DNA of 64,000 nt from Pseudomonas kilonensis (GCF_001269885.1 NZ_LHVH01000010.1:18287-82286); one strand, 5' to 3'; shown: positions 28,748-46,136, counted from the stretch's first letter. Numbers and translations: made by a program. The notes: generated by a model from the letters alone, not told the origin.

Positions 28748-28868
28748 TGTTTTGTTTCGGCCTGACAATGCCCTCGCTTAGCTCGATTTGCTTGGGCAAA
28801 TGATTTTCTTAGCGCGGCGAGGAATGGTTATGCAGCTGTTTTTTGTAAGGTTAATTCGTCAGGTGGCC

Positions 28869-28896
28869 CTTGAAGCTGAAAAACCCGACCCCATAT
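28869..28896 (+). promoter_or_regulatory. sigma-32 heat-shock promoter of grpE
   Basis: CTTGAAG (28869-28875), a 13-base spacer, then CCCCATAT (28889-28896). This closely follows the RpoH consensus CTTGAAA-N(13)-CCCCATNT. Predicted start of transcription is near 28903, about 47 bases before the grpE ATG. Confidence 0.9.
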
Positions 28897-28949
28897 ACCG
28901 GGGCAGAAGCGCGAGTCGAGCTCGCGGACGAAGTTGAGAGGAGAAATCT

Positions 28950-29516
28950 ATGGCTGACGAACAGACTCAGGACACGCAAAATCAAGACGCCAATCAGGCT
29001 TCCCAGGTTTGCGGTGAAGACCTGGCGGCACGTGTACAAGTGCTCGAGGAGCAACTGGCCGGTGCGCAGGATCAGGCGTTGCGTGTAGCAGCCGACCTGC
29101 AGAATGTCCGCCGTCGCGCCGAGCAAGATGTAGAGAAGGCTCATAAATTCGCCCTGGAGCGTTTCGCCGGCGACCTGCTGCCGATCATCGACAGCCTGGA
29201 GCGCGGCCTTGAGCTGTCCAACCCGGATGACGAAAACATTCGTCCGATGCGTGAAGGCATCGAGCTGACCCTGAAAATGTTCCAGGACACTCTCAAGCGT
29301 TATCAGCTCGAAACCCTTGATCCGCATGGCGAACCGTTCAACGCCGAGCATCACCAGGCCATGGCGATGCAGGAAAGTGCCGACGTCGAGCCAAACAGTG
29401 TGCTGAAGGTTTTCCAGAAGGGCTATTTGCTCAACGGTCGCCTGCTGCGCCCGGCCATGGTCGTGGTCAGCAAGACGCCAGCGCCGGTTTCGCCTTCTAT
29501 TGATGAGCAGGCTTGA
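28950..29516 (+). CDS. grpE: nucleotide exchange factor GrpE
   Basis: Releases ADP from DnaK in the chaperone cycle. 188 residues (E. coli 197). A Gln/Asp-rich disordered start is followed by a long helix ([20 protein letters not shown]), the conserved [22 protein letters not shown], and the C-terminal beta domain with [49 protein letters not shown] precedes the ATG. A sigma-32 promoter lies upstream, and a second one overlaps its stop codon and serves dnaK. Confidence 0.97.
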   Translation: MADEQTQDTQNQDANQASQVCGEDLAARVQVLEEQLAGAQDQALRVAADLQNVRRRAEQDVEKAHKFALERFAGDLLPIIDSLERGLELSNPDDENIRPMREGIELTLKMFQDTLKRYQLETLDPHGEPFNAEHHQAMAMQESADVEPNSVLKVFQKGYLLNGRLLRPAMVVVSKTPAPVSPSIDEQA

Positions 29517-29539
29517 AATCGGTCGTAGCGGCCCCATCT
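29512..29539 (+). promoter_or_regulatory. sigma-32 heat-shock promoter of dnaK
   Basis: CTTGAAA (29512-29518), a 13-base spacer and CCCCATCT (29532-29539) give a perfect RpoH promoter. The -35 element overlaps the grpE stop codon (TGA at 29514). It should boost dnaK above grpE under heat shock. Confidence 0.93.
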
Positions 29540-29617
29540 ATATGTCAAGCGTTTAAGTGCTACCGCAGTTAGCCACCACTGCTGCGGCAACCAAATCCAA
29601 GTTCCGGGAGAGTTAAC

Positions 29618-31534
<1,917 letters not shown>

Positions 31535-31592
31535 TCGCTTGTTGGTCGGCCGGTTGACTGCATTTGTGCGGTGGCTGGTAGGATGTCGCCGC

Positions 31593-31610
31593 GCGGGAGC
31601 TTGCTCCCGC
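31593..31610 (+). terminator. hairpin after dnaK
   Basis: GCGGGAGC-TT-GCTCCCGC, an 8-bp perfect stem 58 bases past the dnaK stop, resembling the core of local REP elements. No T-run follows (GTTGGCG), so it may stabilise the dnaK mRNA end or only partly terminate, letting dnaJ be expressed at a lower level. Confidence 0.5.
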
Positions 31611-31760
31611 GTTGGCGTGTCTGGAGCTAATGAATTTTTACAGCATGCGACAGTGTTCGGGTGCTGGCGGTGTGTTCGGGAATGCTCCTGCTTTCCGAGC
31701 GACATGCACCGCGTTTTGGCCGGGTCCCTGGCTGAAAGAAATATGACCAGGATCGTTGAA

Positions 31761-31789
31761 TTGACGTGAGTTGGGTCCGGGCCTGTATT
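31761..31789 (+). promoter_or_regulatory. putative sigma-70 promoter of dnaJ
   Basis: TTGACG (31761-31766), a 17-base spacer and TGTATT (31784-31789). The -35 matches 5 of 6 and the -10 matches 4 of 6 of consensus, about 65 bases before the dnaJ ATG. Confidence 0.4.
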
Positions 31790-31855
31790 GGGGCTCAACG
31801 AGTTTGGCAAGGTTCAGGAGAGGTTTGCCGGACGTCCATGAGAGTGCAAAGACCA

Positions 31856-32980
31856 ATGGCAAAGCGTGACTTTTACGAAGTATTGGGTGTCGAGCGGGGG
31901 GCCAGCGAGGCGGACCTGAAAAAGGCCTATCGTCGCCTGGCGATGAAGCACCACCCGGACCGTAATCCCGACGATAAAGCGTCGGAAGAGATGTTCAAGG
32001 AAGCCAACGAGGCTTACGAAGTACTGTCTGATTCCAGCAAGCGCGCGGCGTATGACCAGTACGGGCATGCCGGTGTCGACCCGAGCATGGGCGGCGGCGG
32101 TGCCGGTTTTGGCGGCCAGAACTTCTCCGATATTTTCGGTGATGTGTTCAGCGATTTCTTCGGCGGTGGTCGCGGCGGTGCCCGTGGTGGCGCCCAGCGT
32201 GGCAGTGACCTGCGCTACACGCTGGAGTTGAACCTGGAAGAAGCGGTGCGCGGTACCACCGTCAATATCCGTGTTCCGACACTGGTCAATTGCAAGCCGT
32301 GCGATGGCTCGGGTGCCAAGAAGGGCTCCTCGCCTGTTACCTGCCCAACCTGCGGCGGTATTGGCCAGGTTCGCATGCAGCAGGGCTTCTTCTCGGTGCA
32401 GCAGACCTGCCCGCGTTGCCATGGCCAAGGCAAGATCATTTCCGACCCGTGCGACTCCTGCCACGGCGAAGGGCGTGTCGAAGAGTACAAGACGCTGTCG
32501 GTCAAAGTGCCGGCCGGTGTCGACACCGGTGACCGCATTCGCCTGTCCGGCGAAGGCGAGGCGGGTGCCCAGGGCGGCCCGACCGGCGATCTGTATGTGG
32601 TTATCAACGTGCGCGAACATGCGATTTTCCAGCGCGACGGCAAGCACCTGTTCTGCGAAGTGCCGATCAGCTTCGTCGATGCGGCCTTGGGTGGCGAGCT
32701 TGAGATCCCGACCCTCGACGGTCGCGTCAAGCTGAAGATCCCCGAGGGCACGCAGACCGGCAAGCAGTTCCGGATCCGCGGTAAAGGCGTCGCGCCAGTG
32801 CGTGGCGGTGGTGCGGGCGACCTGATGTGCCGCGTGGCGGTGGAGACTCCGGTCAACCTGGGTCGGCGTCAGCGTGAGCTGTTGGAAGAGTTCCGCAACT
32901 CGCTGGCGGATGACAACAGTCACTCCCCGAAAACCACCGGTTGGTTCGAAGGCGTGAAGCGCTTCTTCGGCGACCTGTAA
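31856..32980 (+). CDS. dnaJ: co-chaperone DnaJ (Hsp40)
   Basis: Type I J-protein, 374 residues, which delivers substrates to DnaK and stimulates its ATPase. The J domain (residues 1-70) has HPD in [11 protein letters not shown] Gly/Phe region follows ([20 protein letters not shown]). The zinc-binding region has all four CxxCxGxG repeats ([32 protein letters not shown]). The C-terminal substrate-binding domain ends in GVKRFFGDL. The ATG at 31856 ([12 protein letters not shown]) is the family start; the frame continues upstream without homology. dapB follows after 9 bases. Confidence 0.98.
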   Translation: MAKRDFYEVLGVERGASEADLKKAYRRLAMKHHPDRNPDDKASEEMFKEANEAYEVLSDSSKRAAYDQYGHAGVDPSMGGGGAGFGGQNFSDIFGDVFSDFFGGGRGGARGGAQRGSDLRYTLELNLEEAVRGTTVNIRVPTLVNCKPCDGSGAKKGSSPVTCPTCGGIGQVRMQQGFFSVQQTCPRCHGQGKIISDPCDSCHGEGRVEEYKTLSVKVPAGVDTGDRIRLSGEGEAGAQGGPTGDLYVVINVREHAIFQRDGKHLFCEVPISFVDAALGGELEIPTLDGRVKLKIPEGTQTGKQFRIRGKGVAPVRGGGAGDLMCRVAVETPVNLGRRQRELLEEFRNSLADDNSHSPKTTGWFEGVKRFFGDL

Positions 32981-33796
<816 letters not shown>

Positions 33797-33820
33797 TGCC
33801 CTTAAGTGCGGGGTTCAGGT

Positions 33821-34006
33821 TATACTGGGCCCCGTTTTACACCGCTTCGCGACGTCCTGTCGCATTCCCCTGCCTTTAAGGCTCATTAGCGGTGGACCAA
33901 AAAAGCCTTTTTCTGTAAGCTACAGCTTTAGTGTGTCCACTAAAAGCGCGCAGAATAATTCAGTGAACAAGCGGGGTGACGTGTCCATACGTCACTCCGC
34001 TTTTTT
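33821..34006 (+). promoter_or_regulatory. carA leader with candidate attenuator
   Basis: A TATACT at 33821-33826 is a plausible -10 element (weak -35). Downstream are competing structures: GTGGAC (33892-33897) can pair with GTCCAC (33935-33940), while GCTTTAGTG (33925-33933) can pair with CACTAAAAGC (33938-33947); both use bases 33938-33940, so they exclude each other. A strong terminator follows at 33971-34006: GCGGGGTGACG / CGTCACTCCGC with one G-U pair, then TTTTTT. It lies 45 bases before carA and after no gene, so its likely role is attenuation of carAB. Confidence 0.65.
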
Positions 34007-34051
34007 ACAATCTGCGATCGCCCTTTCAGGCTTTATTTACGGGAGGTCTTC

Positions 34052-35188
34052 TTGACTAAGCCAGCCATACTCGCCCTTGCTGATGGCAGCATTTTTCGCG
34101 GCGAAGCCATTGGAGCCGACGGTCAGACCGTTGGTGAGGTGGTGTTTAACACCGCAATGACCGGCTATCAGGAAATTCTTACCGATCCTTCCTACGCCCA
34201 ACAAATCGTTACCCTGACTTACCCGCACATCGGCAACACCGGCACCACGCCGGAAGACGCCGAGTCTGATCGTGTCTGGTCCGCCGGCCTGGTCATCCGT
34301 GACTTGCCGCTGGTAGCGAGCAACTGGCGTAACACGATGTCCTTGTCCGACTACCTGAAAGCCAACAACGTCGTGGCGATCGCCGGTATCGACACCCGTC
34401 GCCTGACCCGCATCCTTCGGGAAAAAGGCGCGCAGAACGGCTGCATCATGGCCGGCGACAACATTTCCGAAGAAGCCGCCATCGCCGCGGCCCAGGGCTT
34501 CCCTGGCCTCAAGGGCATGGACCTGGCGAAAGTCGTCAGCACCAAGAAGCAGTACGAATGGCGCTCCACGGTCTGGGACCTGAAGACCGACAGTCACGCG
34601 ACGATCGAGGCTTGCGAGCTGCCTTACCACGTAGTGGCCTACGACTACGGCGTCAAGCTGAACATCCTGCGCATGCTGGTCGAGCGTGGTTGCCGCGTCA
34701 CCGTGGTGCCGGCCCAAACCCCGGCTGCCGACGTCCTGGCCCTCAAGCCCGACGGTGTGTTCCTGTCCAACGGCCCGGGTGACCCGGAGCCTTGCGACTA
34801 CGCGATCCAGGCGATCAAGGACGTGCTGGAAACCGAGATCCCGGTATTCGGTATCTGCCTCGGTCACCAGCTGCTGGCTCTGGCTTCGGGTGCCAAGACC
34901 TTGAAGATGGGCCACGGCCACCACGGTGCCAACCACCCCGTGCAGGACCTGGACACCGGCGTGGTGATGATCACCAGCCAGAACCACGGTTTCGCGGTGG
35001 ACGAAGCCACCCTGCCGGCCAACGTGCGCGCGATTCACAAGTCGCTGTTCGACGGCACGCTGCAAGGTATCGAGCGTACCGACAAGAGCGCGTTCAGCTT
35101 CCAGGGCCACCCTGAAGCCAGCCCGGGCCCGAACGATGTGGCGCCGCTGTTCGATCGCTTCATCAACGAGATGGCCAAGCGACGCTGA
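34052..35188 (+). CDS. carA: carbamoyl-phosphate synthase small (glutaminase) subunit CarA
   Basis: Provides ammonia from glutamine to CarB for carbamoyl phosphate, the shared precursor of arginine and pyrimidines. 378 residues. The N-terminal half is the CarA-specific domain ([35 protein letters not shown]). The C-terminal class I glutamine amidotransferase has the nucleophile cysteine in [16 protein letters not shown] and the His/Glu pair in [10 protein letters not shown]. The start codon is TTG at 34052 with GGGAGG 6 bases upstream; no ATG fits. Expression is probably controlled through the leader described above. Confidence 0.97.
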   Translation: MTKPAILALADGSIFRGEAIGADGQTVGEVVFNTAMTGYQEILTDPSYAQQIVTLTYPHIGNTGTTPEDAESDRVWSAGLVIRDLPLVASNWRNTMSLSDYLKANNVVAIAGIDTRRLTRILREKGAQNGCIMAGDNISEEAAIAAAQGFPGLKGMDLAKVVSTKKQYEWRSTVWDLKTDSHATIEACELPYHVVAYDYGVKLNILRMLVERGCRVTVVPAQTPAADVLALKPDGVFLSNGPGDPEPCDYAIQAIKDVLETEIPVFGICLGHQLLALASGAKTLKMGHGHHGANHPVQDLDTGVVMITSQNHGFAVDEATLPANVRAIHKSLFDGTLQGIERTDKSAFSFQGHPEASPGPNDVAPLFDRFINEMAKRR

Positions 35189-35194
35189 CCGCGA

Positions 35195-35240
35195 GAAGCC
35201 CGAGGGCGGCCCCGAGCGCGGCGGCCCCTTCGGGCGCTTC
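35195..35240 (+). repeat. carA-carB intercistronic hairpin
   Basis: GAAGCCCGAGGGCGGCC near 35195 pairs imperfectly with GGCCCCTTCGGGCGCTTC ending at 35240, giving a long GC-rich stem directly after the carA stop. It lacks a T-run, so it could be an mRNA-stability element rather than a terminator inside carAB. Confidence 0.5.
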
Positions 35241-35293
35241 AAAGATTGTTCGACGGCCTAGCCGACTGACCTGCGGATTTGAGTGACAAACCC

Positions 35294-38511
<3,218 letters not shown>

Positions 38512-38515
<4 letters not shown>

Positions 38516-38994
38516 GCATAACCAAGTACCCGATGACAGTTCAGGGCGCGAAGGCCCTGGAAGAAGAACACGCTTTCCTGACCAAGGTCGAGCGTCCCCG
38601 CTTGAGCCAGGCAATTGGTGAAGCGCGTGAGCTGGGCGATCTCAAGGAAAACGCTGAATACCACGCTGCCCGAGAGGAGCAGGGGATGGTCGAGGCGCGT
38701 GTCCGTGATATCGAAGGTCGCATGCAGAATGCGGTGATCATCGATGTCACGACGATCCCGCACACCGGCAAGGTGATCTTTGGCACTACCGTGGAAATCG
38801 CCAACGTCGAGACCGATGAAAGCGTCACTTACCAGATCGTGGGAGAGGACGAGGCAGACATCAAGCTCGGCAAGATCTCCGTTGGTTCGCCCATCGCTCG
38901 CGCCTTGATTGCCAAGGAAGAGGGCGATGTGGTGGTGGTGAAGACGCCAGGTGGTGTCATCGAGTATGAGATTGTCGAAGTCCGTCACATCTGA
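38512..38994 (+). CDS. greA: transcription elongation factor GreA
   Basis: Induces cleavage of backtracked RNA in stalled RNA polymerase. 160 residues. The N-terminal coiled coil carries the catalytic acidic tip ([18 protein letters not shown], residues 41-58) that reaches through the secondary channel. The C-terminal FKBP-like domain shows [24 protein letters not shown] strands and [18 protein letters not shown]. The ATG lies inside the carB stop, so carB and greA are translationally coupled. A short hairpin follows the stop. Confidence 0.97.
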
Positions 38995-39002
38995 ACGAAG
39001 GT

Positions 39003-39019
39003 GCCCGCTGCGAGCGGGC
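39003..39019 (+). repeat. hairpin between greA and the DUF4149 gene
   Basis: GCCCGCT-GCG-AGCGGGC, a perfect 7-bp stem 9 bases after the greA stop and ending 3 bases before the ATG at 39023. It has no T-run. It would cover the only G-rich stretch able to act as ribosome-binding site for the next gene. Confidence 0.5.
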
Positions 39020-39022
39020 GCC

Positions 39023-39427
39023 ATGCTCTGGCAGCTCACCCAGATGTTGTGGGTGGGCGGTGTCTGGTTGTTGCACGTCGGTTTGCTGCCGGTGCTGGGT
39101 CGAGTCGGCCTGGCACCGCTGCTCATCGATGAAATCGCAGGCATGCTGACGGCGCTGCTGGTGGGTTTTTCCGCGGCGTGCGTAATGTTTCAGGCTTTGG
39201 TGCTGGTTCAGGCCGAGGGCCTTGCCAGTCTATGGCGCGACATTCGTGGGCAATTGTTGCTCATGTCGTTGTACGCGTGCGGGATGTTCTTCGCGGTGCG
39301 TCTCGGCTGGCCGGATGCGAGCCAGTGGCAGGCATTCAGTTACCTGGTGCTGGGTTTTTCCGGATTGGTGCTGGTGTTGCAACCGGTTCCCGGCTGGAGT
39401 GGCAGGGTGCGCGAAGCACACCCTTGA
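39023..39427 (+). CDS. DUF4149-type small membrane protein
   Basis: 134-residue hydrophobic protein with four predicted membrane helices (about residues 5-27, 38-60, 76-95, 105-123). It sits between greA and yhbY, as a membrane protein does in P. aeruginosa (PA4754 position). The sequence MLWQLTQMLWVGGVWLLHVGLLPVL fits the DUF4149 family; function unknown. ATG 39023 follows a stem-loop that would hide the ribosome-binding region, hinting at structure-dependent translation. A longer frame upstream lies within greA and is rejected. Confidence 0.75.
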   Translation: MLWQLTQMLWVGGVWLLHVGLLPVLGRVGLAPLLIDEIAGMLTALLVGFSAACVMFQALVLVQAEGLASLWRDIRGQLLLMSLYACGMFFAVRLGWPDASQWQAFSYLVLGFSGLVLVLQPVPGWSGRVREAHP

Positions 39428-39437
39428 CCCTTTGACA

Positions 39438-39746
39438 TCACTTGAAGCGGTGAACGTTCGACAGTTGCTTGTTGACGCTGAAATTCTTGCGATAAATCAG
39501 TGCCATCTTGCCGATGACCTGCACCAGGTCAGCCTTGCCGGTCTTGCACAGTTCGGCAACGGCAGCCAGGCGGGCTTCGCGATCGAGGATGTTGAGCTTG
39601 ATCTTGATCAGCTCGTGATCGCCCAATGCGCGTTCCAGTTCGGCGAGTACACCTTCAGTCAAACCGTTGTCAGCCACAGTCAAAACCGGTTTCAGATGGT
39701 GGCCAATGGATTTGTATTGTTTCTTCTGCTCTTGAGTGAGCGGCAT
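39438..39746 (-). CDS. yhbY: CRM-domain RNA-binding protein YhbY
   Basis: Ribosome-assembly factor that associates with pre-50S particles, 102 residues made of one CRM (CRS1-YhbY) domain. Seen: MPLTQEQKKQYKSIGHHLKPVLTV, the turn ADNGLTEGVLAELERALGDHELIKIKL with the basic/GxxG-like loop, and the last helix ADLVQVIGKMALIYRKN. It is transcribed opposite to its neighbours and diverges from rlmE, sharing a 105-base control region, as in other pseudomonads. Confidence 0.93.
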   Translation of the reverse strand: MPLTQEQKKQYKSIGHHLKPVLTVADNGLTEGVLAELERALGDHELIKIKLNILDREARLAAVAELCKTGKADLVQVIGKMALIYRKNFSVNKQLSNVHRFK

Positions 39747-39851
39747 AATCTGACCCCTGCGTCTGATCTTGTAAAAAGCGGCGGCCAGTTTACCCGAGCA
39801 AGTCCGGGACCGCCCACTTAATCACGACCCGTTTTATTTTTGAGGTGGCCC

Positions 39852-40484
39852 GTGGCCCGTTCCAAGACAAGTCTTAAATGGCTGCAAGAGCATTTCAACG
39901 ACCCATTCGTGAAAATGGCGCAAAAAGACGGGTATCGTTCCCGTGCCAGCTACAAGCTGCTGGAGATTCAGGAAAGAGACCGTTTGATCCGTCCAGGCAT
40001 GAGCGTGATCGACTTGGGCGCCGCCCCAGGTGGCTGGTCCCAAGTGACCAGTCGTCTGATTGGTGGGCAAGGCACCCTGATCGCTTCCGATATCCTGGAA
40101 ATGGACAGCATCCCGGATGTGACCTTCATTCAGGGCGACTTTACCGAGGACGCCGTACTGGCGCAGATCCTTGAAGCGGTTGGAAAAAACGAGGTGGACC
40201 TTGTGATTTCCGATATGGCCCCCAATATGAGTGGACTGGCATCTGTTGATATGCCGCGATCGATGTTCCTGTGCGAGTTGGCACTGGATCTTGCGACTCG
40301 GGTGTTGAAGCCAGGTGGTGATTTTTTGATCAAGGTCTTCCAGGGTGAAGGCTTCGACGAATACCACAAGAGCGTGCGCAAGCAGTTCGAGAAGGTCACG
40401 ACGCGCAAGCCGAAATCATCGCGTGATCGCTCCCGTGAGCAGTACCTGCTGGGCCGTGGTTTCCGTGGTCGCAGTGAGGAATAA
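39852..40484 (+). CDS. rlmE: 23S rRNA 2'-O-methyltransferase RlmE (FtsJ/RrmJ)
   Basis: Methylates U2552 of 23S rRNA with S-adenosylmethionine during 50S maturation. 210 residues. Early [32 protein letters not shown] carries the first catalytic lysine. The SAM site is [27 protein letters not shown] gives the catalytic aspartate; [13 protein letters not shown] gives the second lysine. The start is GTG 39852 (ARSKTS follows) with GAGG 6 bases before; the TTG at 39840 is less likely. ftsH follows after 191 bases. Confidence 0.95.
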   Translation: MARSKTSLKWLQEHFNDPFVKMAQKDGYRSRASYKLLEIQERDRLIRPGMSVIDLGAAPGGWSQVTSRLIGGQGTLIASDILEMDSIPDVTFIQGDFTEDAVLAQILEAVGKNEVDLVISDMAPNMSGLASVDMPRSMFLCELALDLATRVLKPGGDFLIKVFQGEGFDEYHKSVRKQFEKVTTRKPKSSRDRSREQYLLGRGFRGRSEE

Positions 40485-40675
40485 GAGGTTTTTCGACCGG
40501 GGCGATAGGTTTTTCGTATTTCGTCCCGTGAGCATTAGCGAATACTGTGTAGAAAGTGTTTCACAAAGGGTTACAGACGGCGCCTGCCAGAGTCGTAGGT
40601 AATGTAGTAAGTTAGGCCGGTGAATATCATGCGAAGCACGCGCCAGTAGCGGAGCTTGCTTCAGAGGGTAGTTAA

Positions 40676-42595
<1,920 letters not shown>

Positions 42596-42603
42596 GGCTT
42601 GAA

Positions 42604-43455
42604 ATGACTTCTGTTCAGTCCTCGACCCGGTTGCCTTGCGGCAACCGGGTTCTTGATTTGGCCCATGCGCATGTCATGGGCATTCTCAATGTCACACCTG
42701 ATTCCTTTTCCGATGGTGGTCGATTCAGCCAGCTCGATGCTGCGCTGCGGCATGCCGAGGCCATGGTGGTCGCGGGCGCAACGCTGATCGATGTGGGTGG
42801 TGAATCGACCCGGCCGGGCGCACGTGCGGTCTCGCCTACCGAAGAGTTGGAGCGAGTGGCGCCGATTGTCGAGCGTATCCATCGCGAACTTGATGTCATT
42901 ATCTCGGTCGATACGTCCACGCCTGCGGTCATGCGTGAGACTGCGCGGCTGGGGGCGGGCCTGATCAATGATGTTCGGTCCCTGCAGCGCGATGGAGCCC
43001 TGGATGCGGCGGCGGCCACCGGGTTGCCGGTGTGCCTGATGCATATGCTCGGTGAGCCGGGGACCATGCAGAATGACCCGCACTATGATGATGTAACCAG
43101 GGAGGTGAGTGAATTCCTGGCGGAGCGTCTGGGTCAGTGTGCCGCCGCGGGAATTCCCGCCGAGCGGATCATTCTTGACCCCGGGTTCGGCTTTGCCAAG
43201 ACTCTGGCTCACAACCTGAGCCTGTTCAAGCATATGGAAGCCTTGCATGCCCTGGGGCGGCCCCTGTTGGTTGGGGTCTCGCGAAAGAGCATGATAGGCA
43301 ATGCCTTGGGCCGCCCGGTGGGCGAGCGCCTGTATGGCGGTCTCGCCCTTGCGGCCTTGGCCCTTGCCAAAGGTGCACGCATATTGCGCGTGCACGATGT
43401 AGCCGAGACGATGGATGTCGTGCGGATGATCGCAGCTGTGGATTCAGCCGAATAA
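42604..43455 (+). CDS. folP: dihydropteroate synthase FolP
   Basis: Condenses p-aminobenzoate with hydroxymethyl-dihydropterin diphosphate in folate synthesis; the sulfonamide target. 283 residues, a TIM barrel. Signatures are [17 protein letters not shown] and [13 protein letters not shown] (the mobile loops binding pterin and pABA), then [24 protein letters not shown] and [11 protein letters not shown]. Tail of the ftsH-folP-glmM arrangement conserved from E. coli to Pseudomonas. No substitution typical of resistance can be judged by eye. Confidence 0.97.
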   Translation: MTSVQSSTRLPCGNRVLDLAHAHVMGILNVTPDSFSDGGRFSQLDAALRHAEAMVVAGATLIDVGGESTRPGARAVSPTEELERVAPIVERIHRELDVIISVDTSTPAVMRETARLGAGLINDVRSLQRDGALDAAAATGLPVCLMHMLGEPGTMQNDPHYDDVTREVSEFLAERLGQCAAAGIPAERIILDPGFGFAKTLAHNLSLFKHMEALHALGRPLLVGVSRKSMIGNALGRPVGERLYGGLALAALALAKGARILRVHDVAETMDVVRMIAAVDSAE

Positions 43456-43471
43456 GAATGACGGAGCACTT

Positions 43472-44809
43472 ATGAGCAAGAAATACTTTGGCACCGACGG
43501 TATTCGTGGTCGGGTCGGCGAATACCCTATTACCCCTGATTTCATGCTCAAGCTCGGCTGGGCGGCCGGCATGGCGTTCCGCAAAATGGGCGCGTGCAAG
43601 GTGCTGGTCGGCAAGGACACGCGAATTTCCGGCTACATGTTCGAATCGGCACTCGAAGCCGGCCTGACATCGGCGGGTGCCGATGTGATGCTGCTGGGCC
43701 CGATGCCGACGCCAGCCATTGCCTACCTGACGCGTACGTTCCAGGCCCAGGCAGGCATCGTGATCAGTGCCTCGCACAACCCGCATGATGACAACGGCAT
43801 CAAGTTCTTCTCCGGCCAGGGTACCAAGCTGCCGGATGATATCGAGCTGATGATCGAAGAGCTGCTGGACACGCCGATGACTGTGGTTGAGTCGAGCAAG
43901 ATCGGCAAAGTGTCGCGGATCAACGATGCGTCGGGTCGCTACATCGAGTTCTGCAAAGGCAGTGTGCCGACCGGCACCAGTTTTTCCGGCCTGAAAATCG
44001 TCGTCGATTGCGCACACGGGGCAACCTATAAGGTCGCGCCGAGCGTCTTTCGCGAGCTGGGCGCCGAGGTGGTGGTGCTTTCCGCCCAGCCTAATGGCCT
44101 GAACATCAATGACAACTGTGGTTCCACCCATACCGAGGCGTTGCAGGCTGCGGTGCTGGCCGAGCAGGCTGATCTGGGGATCGCTTTCGATGGCGACGGT
44201 GATCGGGTCCTGATGGTTGACCATACCGGTACGGTCGTCGATGGTGACGAGCTGCTGTTCATCATTGCTCGCGACCTGCATGGGCGTGGCAAGCTGCAGG
44301 GCGGCGTGGTCGGTACGTTGATGAGCAACCTCGGCCTTGAACTGGCCCTGGCGGACCTGGATATCCCGTTCGTGCGGGCTAACGTGGGTGACCGCTACGT
44401 GATTTCGGAGCTGTTGGAGCGCAACTGGGTGATCGGGGGCGAGAACTCCGGCCACATCGTGTGCTTCGACCATACCACCACGGGTGATGCGATCATCGCG
44501 GCCCTGCAAGTGCTGATGGCACTCAAGGCGCGTAACGAAGGGCTCGCACAGTCGCGCCAGGCATTGCGCAAATGCCCGCAAGTGTTGATCAACGTGCGTT
44601 TCGGTGGCGGTGTAAATCCTCTCGAGCATGCGAAGGTCAAGCAGGCCAGTGAGCGTGTGACGCAGGCAATGGCCGGGCGTGGGCGCGTGTTGTTGCGCAA
44701 GTCCGGCACAGAGCCTTTGGTGCGTGTCATGGTCGAAGGAGAGGATGAAGCGCAAGTTCGCGGTTATGCCGAAGAGCTGGCAAAACTGGTTACTGAAGTT
44801 TCTGCCTGA
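43472..44809 (+). CDS. glmM: phosphoglucosamine mutase GlmM
   Basis: Interconverts glucosamine-6-P and glucosamine-1-P on the way to UDP-GlcNAc for peptidoglycan and LPS. 445 residues (E. coli 445). [11 protein letters not shown] starts the protein. The phosphoserine loop is [19 protein letters not shown] (serine near residue 101), the metal loop is [14 protein letters not shown] (about 240), the sugar loop is GGENSGHIV (about 325), and the phosphate-binding loop [15 protein letters not shown] lies near 410. An AGGAG-like site (GGAGC) precedes the ATG. Confidence 0.98.
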   Translation: MSKKYFGTDGIRGRVGEYPITPDFMLKLGWAAGMAFRKMGACKVLVGKDTRISGYMFESALEAGLTSAGADVMLLGPMPTPAIAYLTRTFQAQAGIVISASHNPHDDNGIKFFSGQGTKLPDDIELMIEELLDTPMTVVESSKIGKVSRINDASGRYIEFCKGSVPTGTSFSGLKIVVDCAHGATYKVAPSVFRELGAEVVVLSAQPNGLNINDNCGSTHTEALQAAVLAEQADLGIAFDGDGDRVLMVDHTGTVVDGDELLFIIARDLHGRGKLQGGVVGTLMSNLGLELALADLDIPFVRANVGDRYVISELLERNWVIGGENSGHIVCFDHTTTGDAIIAALQVLMALKARNEGLAQSRQALRKCPQVLINVRFGGGVNPLEHAKVKQASERVTQAMAGRGRVLLRKSGTEPLVRVMVEGEDEAQVRGYAEELAKLVTEVSA

Positions 44810-44875
44810 ATTCGGCTTGCCAGTCATGAATCGGTTGGGTAACATCTGCGCCCACTTTGACCGACGAGGTACAGC

Positions 44876-45631
44876 ATGCGTCGCCCTATGGTAGCTGGTA
44901 ACTGGAAGATGCACGGTACCCGCGCCAGCGTCGCTGAGCTGATCAATGGCCTTCGTCATCTGGCCTTGCCTAGCGGTGTTGATGTCGCGGTATTCCCGCC
45001 TTGCCTGTATATCAACCAAGTGGTTGATGGCTTGAAAGGTAAATCGATTTCGGTCGGTGCGCAGAATTCTGCGGTGGAATCCATGCAAGGTGCGCTGACA
45101 GGCGAGATTGCGCCGAGTCAGTTGGTGGATGCAGGTTGCTCCCTGGTCCTGGTCGGGCACTCCGAGCGTCGCCAGATCATGGGCGAGCAGGACAAGACCT
45201 TGATCCGCAAGTTTGCTGCGGCTCAGGCCTGCGGTCTGATTCCGGTGTTGTGCGTAGGGGAAACCCTCGAGCAGCGTGAAGCCGGCAAGACCCTTGAAGT
45301 TGTCGGGCGTCAGCTGGGCAGCATCATCGAAGACCTGGGTGTCGGTGCTTTTGCAAAGGCGGTCATTGCTTACGAGCCGGTCTGGGCCATTGGCACCGGG
45401 CTGACTGCTTCGCCGCAACAGGCGCAGGATGTGCATGCAGCCATCCGCGCACAGTTGGCGGCAGAGAATTCTGAAGTGGCACGAGGTGTGCGGCTTCTAT
45501 ACGGCGGCAGCGTGAAGGCGGCCAATGCGGTCGAACTGTTCGGCATGCCGGATATCGATGGGGGGCTCATTGGTGGAGCGTCCCTGAATGCAGATGAGTT
45601 CGGTGCGATTTGTCGCGCCGCGGGAAACTGA
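44876..45631 (+). CDS. tpiA: triosephosphate isomerase TpiA
   Basis: Glycolytic/gluconeogenic interconversion of dihydroxyacetone-P and glyceraldehyde-3-P. 251 residues, TIM barrel. Catalytic residues are all seen: Asn/Lys in VAGNWKMHG (Lys11), the electrophilic histidine in LVGHSERR (about residue 95), and the base glutamate in [11 protein letters not shown] (about 167), with the phosphate loop [11 protein letters not shown]. It sits between glmM and secG, as in P. aeruginosa, and the secG start is only 4 bases past its stop. Confidence 0.98.
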   Translation: MRRPMVAGNWKMHGTRASVAELINGLRHLALPSGVDVAVFPPCLYINQVVDGLKGKSISVGAQNSAVESMQGALTGEIAPSQLVDAGCSLVLVGHSERRQIMGEQDKTLIRKFAAAQACGLIPVLCVGETLEQREAGKTLEVVGRQLGSIIEDLGVGAFAKAVIAYEPVWAIGTGLTASPQQAQDVHAAIRAQLAAENSEVARGVRLLYGGSVKAANAVELFGMPDIDGGLIGGASLNADEFGAICRAAGN

Positions 45632-45635
45632 AAAA

Positions 45636-46019
45636 ATGCTGGAAACAGTCGTAGTCGTTTTTCATCTGCTGGGTGCACTGGGCGTAGTTGCTCTCGTATT
45701 GCTGCAGCAGGGTAAAGGTGCGGATGCTGGTGCGTCTTTCGGTGCAGGTGCTTCAAATACTGTGTTCGGAAGCCAAGGTTCCTCTACCTTTCTTAGTAAG
45801 TTTACTGCTATACTTGCCGCCGGTTTCTTCATAACCAGCTTAGGGTTAGGTTACTTTGCTAAAGAGAAAGCTCATGAGCTGACTCAAGTAGGTTTGCCAA
45901 ACCCAGCGGTACTGGAAGCGCCAAAGCAACAACCGGCTTCTGATGATGTCCCGGTGCTTCAAGAGCAAAAGTCGGCCAACCCGGCGACTGACGTACCTCC
46001 AGCTCAAGAGCAGAAGTAA
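45636..46019 (+). CDS. secG: preprotein translocase subunit SecG
   Basis: Auxiliary subunit of the SecYEG channel, 127 residues with two membrane helices (about 3-22 and 52-72) joined by the conserved loop [25 protein letters not shown]. The C-terminal 50 residues are a Pro/Gln/Ala-rich variable tail. ATG 45636 ([15 protein letters not shown]) is the family start; the frame's upstream part lies in tpiA. tRNA-Leu begins 21 bases after the stop, so the tRNA may be processed from the secG transcript. Confidence 0.95.
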   Translation: MLETVVVVFHLLGALGVVALVLLQQGKGADAGASFGAGASNTVFGSQGSSTFLSKFTAILAAGFFITSLGLGYFAKEKAHELTQVGLPNPAVLEAPKQQPASDDVPVLQEQKSANPATDVPPAQEQK

Positions 46020-46040
46020 GAAGGTTTCAAACGCTGTATT

Positions 46041-46126
46041 GCCGAGGTGGTGGAATTGGTAGACACGCAACCTTGAGGTGGTTGTGCCCATAGGGTGTAG
46101 GGGTTCGAGTCCCCTTCTCGGTACCA
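46041..46126 (+). tRNA. tRNA-Leu (GAG)
   Basis: 86-nt class II tRNA including the encoded CCA. Acceptor GCCGAGG pairs with TCTCGGT (G-U at the ends), D-loop GGTGGAATTGGTAGACACGC, anticodon loop TTGAGGT in the stem CAACC/GGTTG, a long variable arm, and T-loop GGTTCGAGTCCCC. It lies between secG and the initiator tRNA gene, as in P. aeruginosa. Confidence 0.97.
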
Positions 46127-46136
46127 ATTATCAGGA

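Larger units (their letters stand above)
31535..31855. other. dnaK-dnaJ intergenic region
   Basis: 321 bases without a credible gene, longer than usual between these two genes. Contents: a GC-rich hairpin at 31593-31610 and a sigma-70-like promoter at 31761-31789, both listed separately. No good sigma-32 match was seen for dnaJ. A plus-strand frame from 31539 and one from 31766 extend into the region but have no ribosome-binding site or family resemblance. Confidence 0.6.

Noticed and set aside
43226..45436. 736-codon minus-strand open frame opposite glmM and tpiA
   Set aside because: Spans two firm genes on the other strand and has no domain signature.
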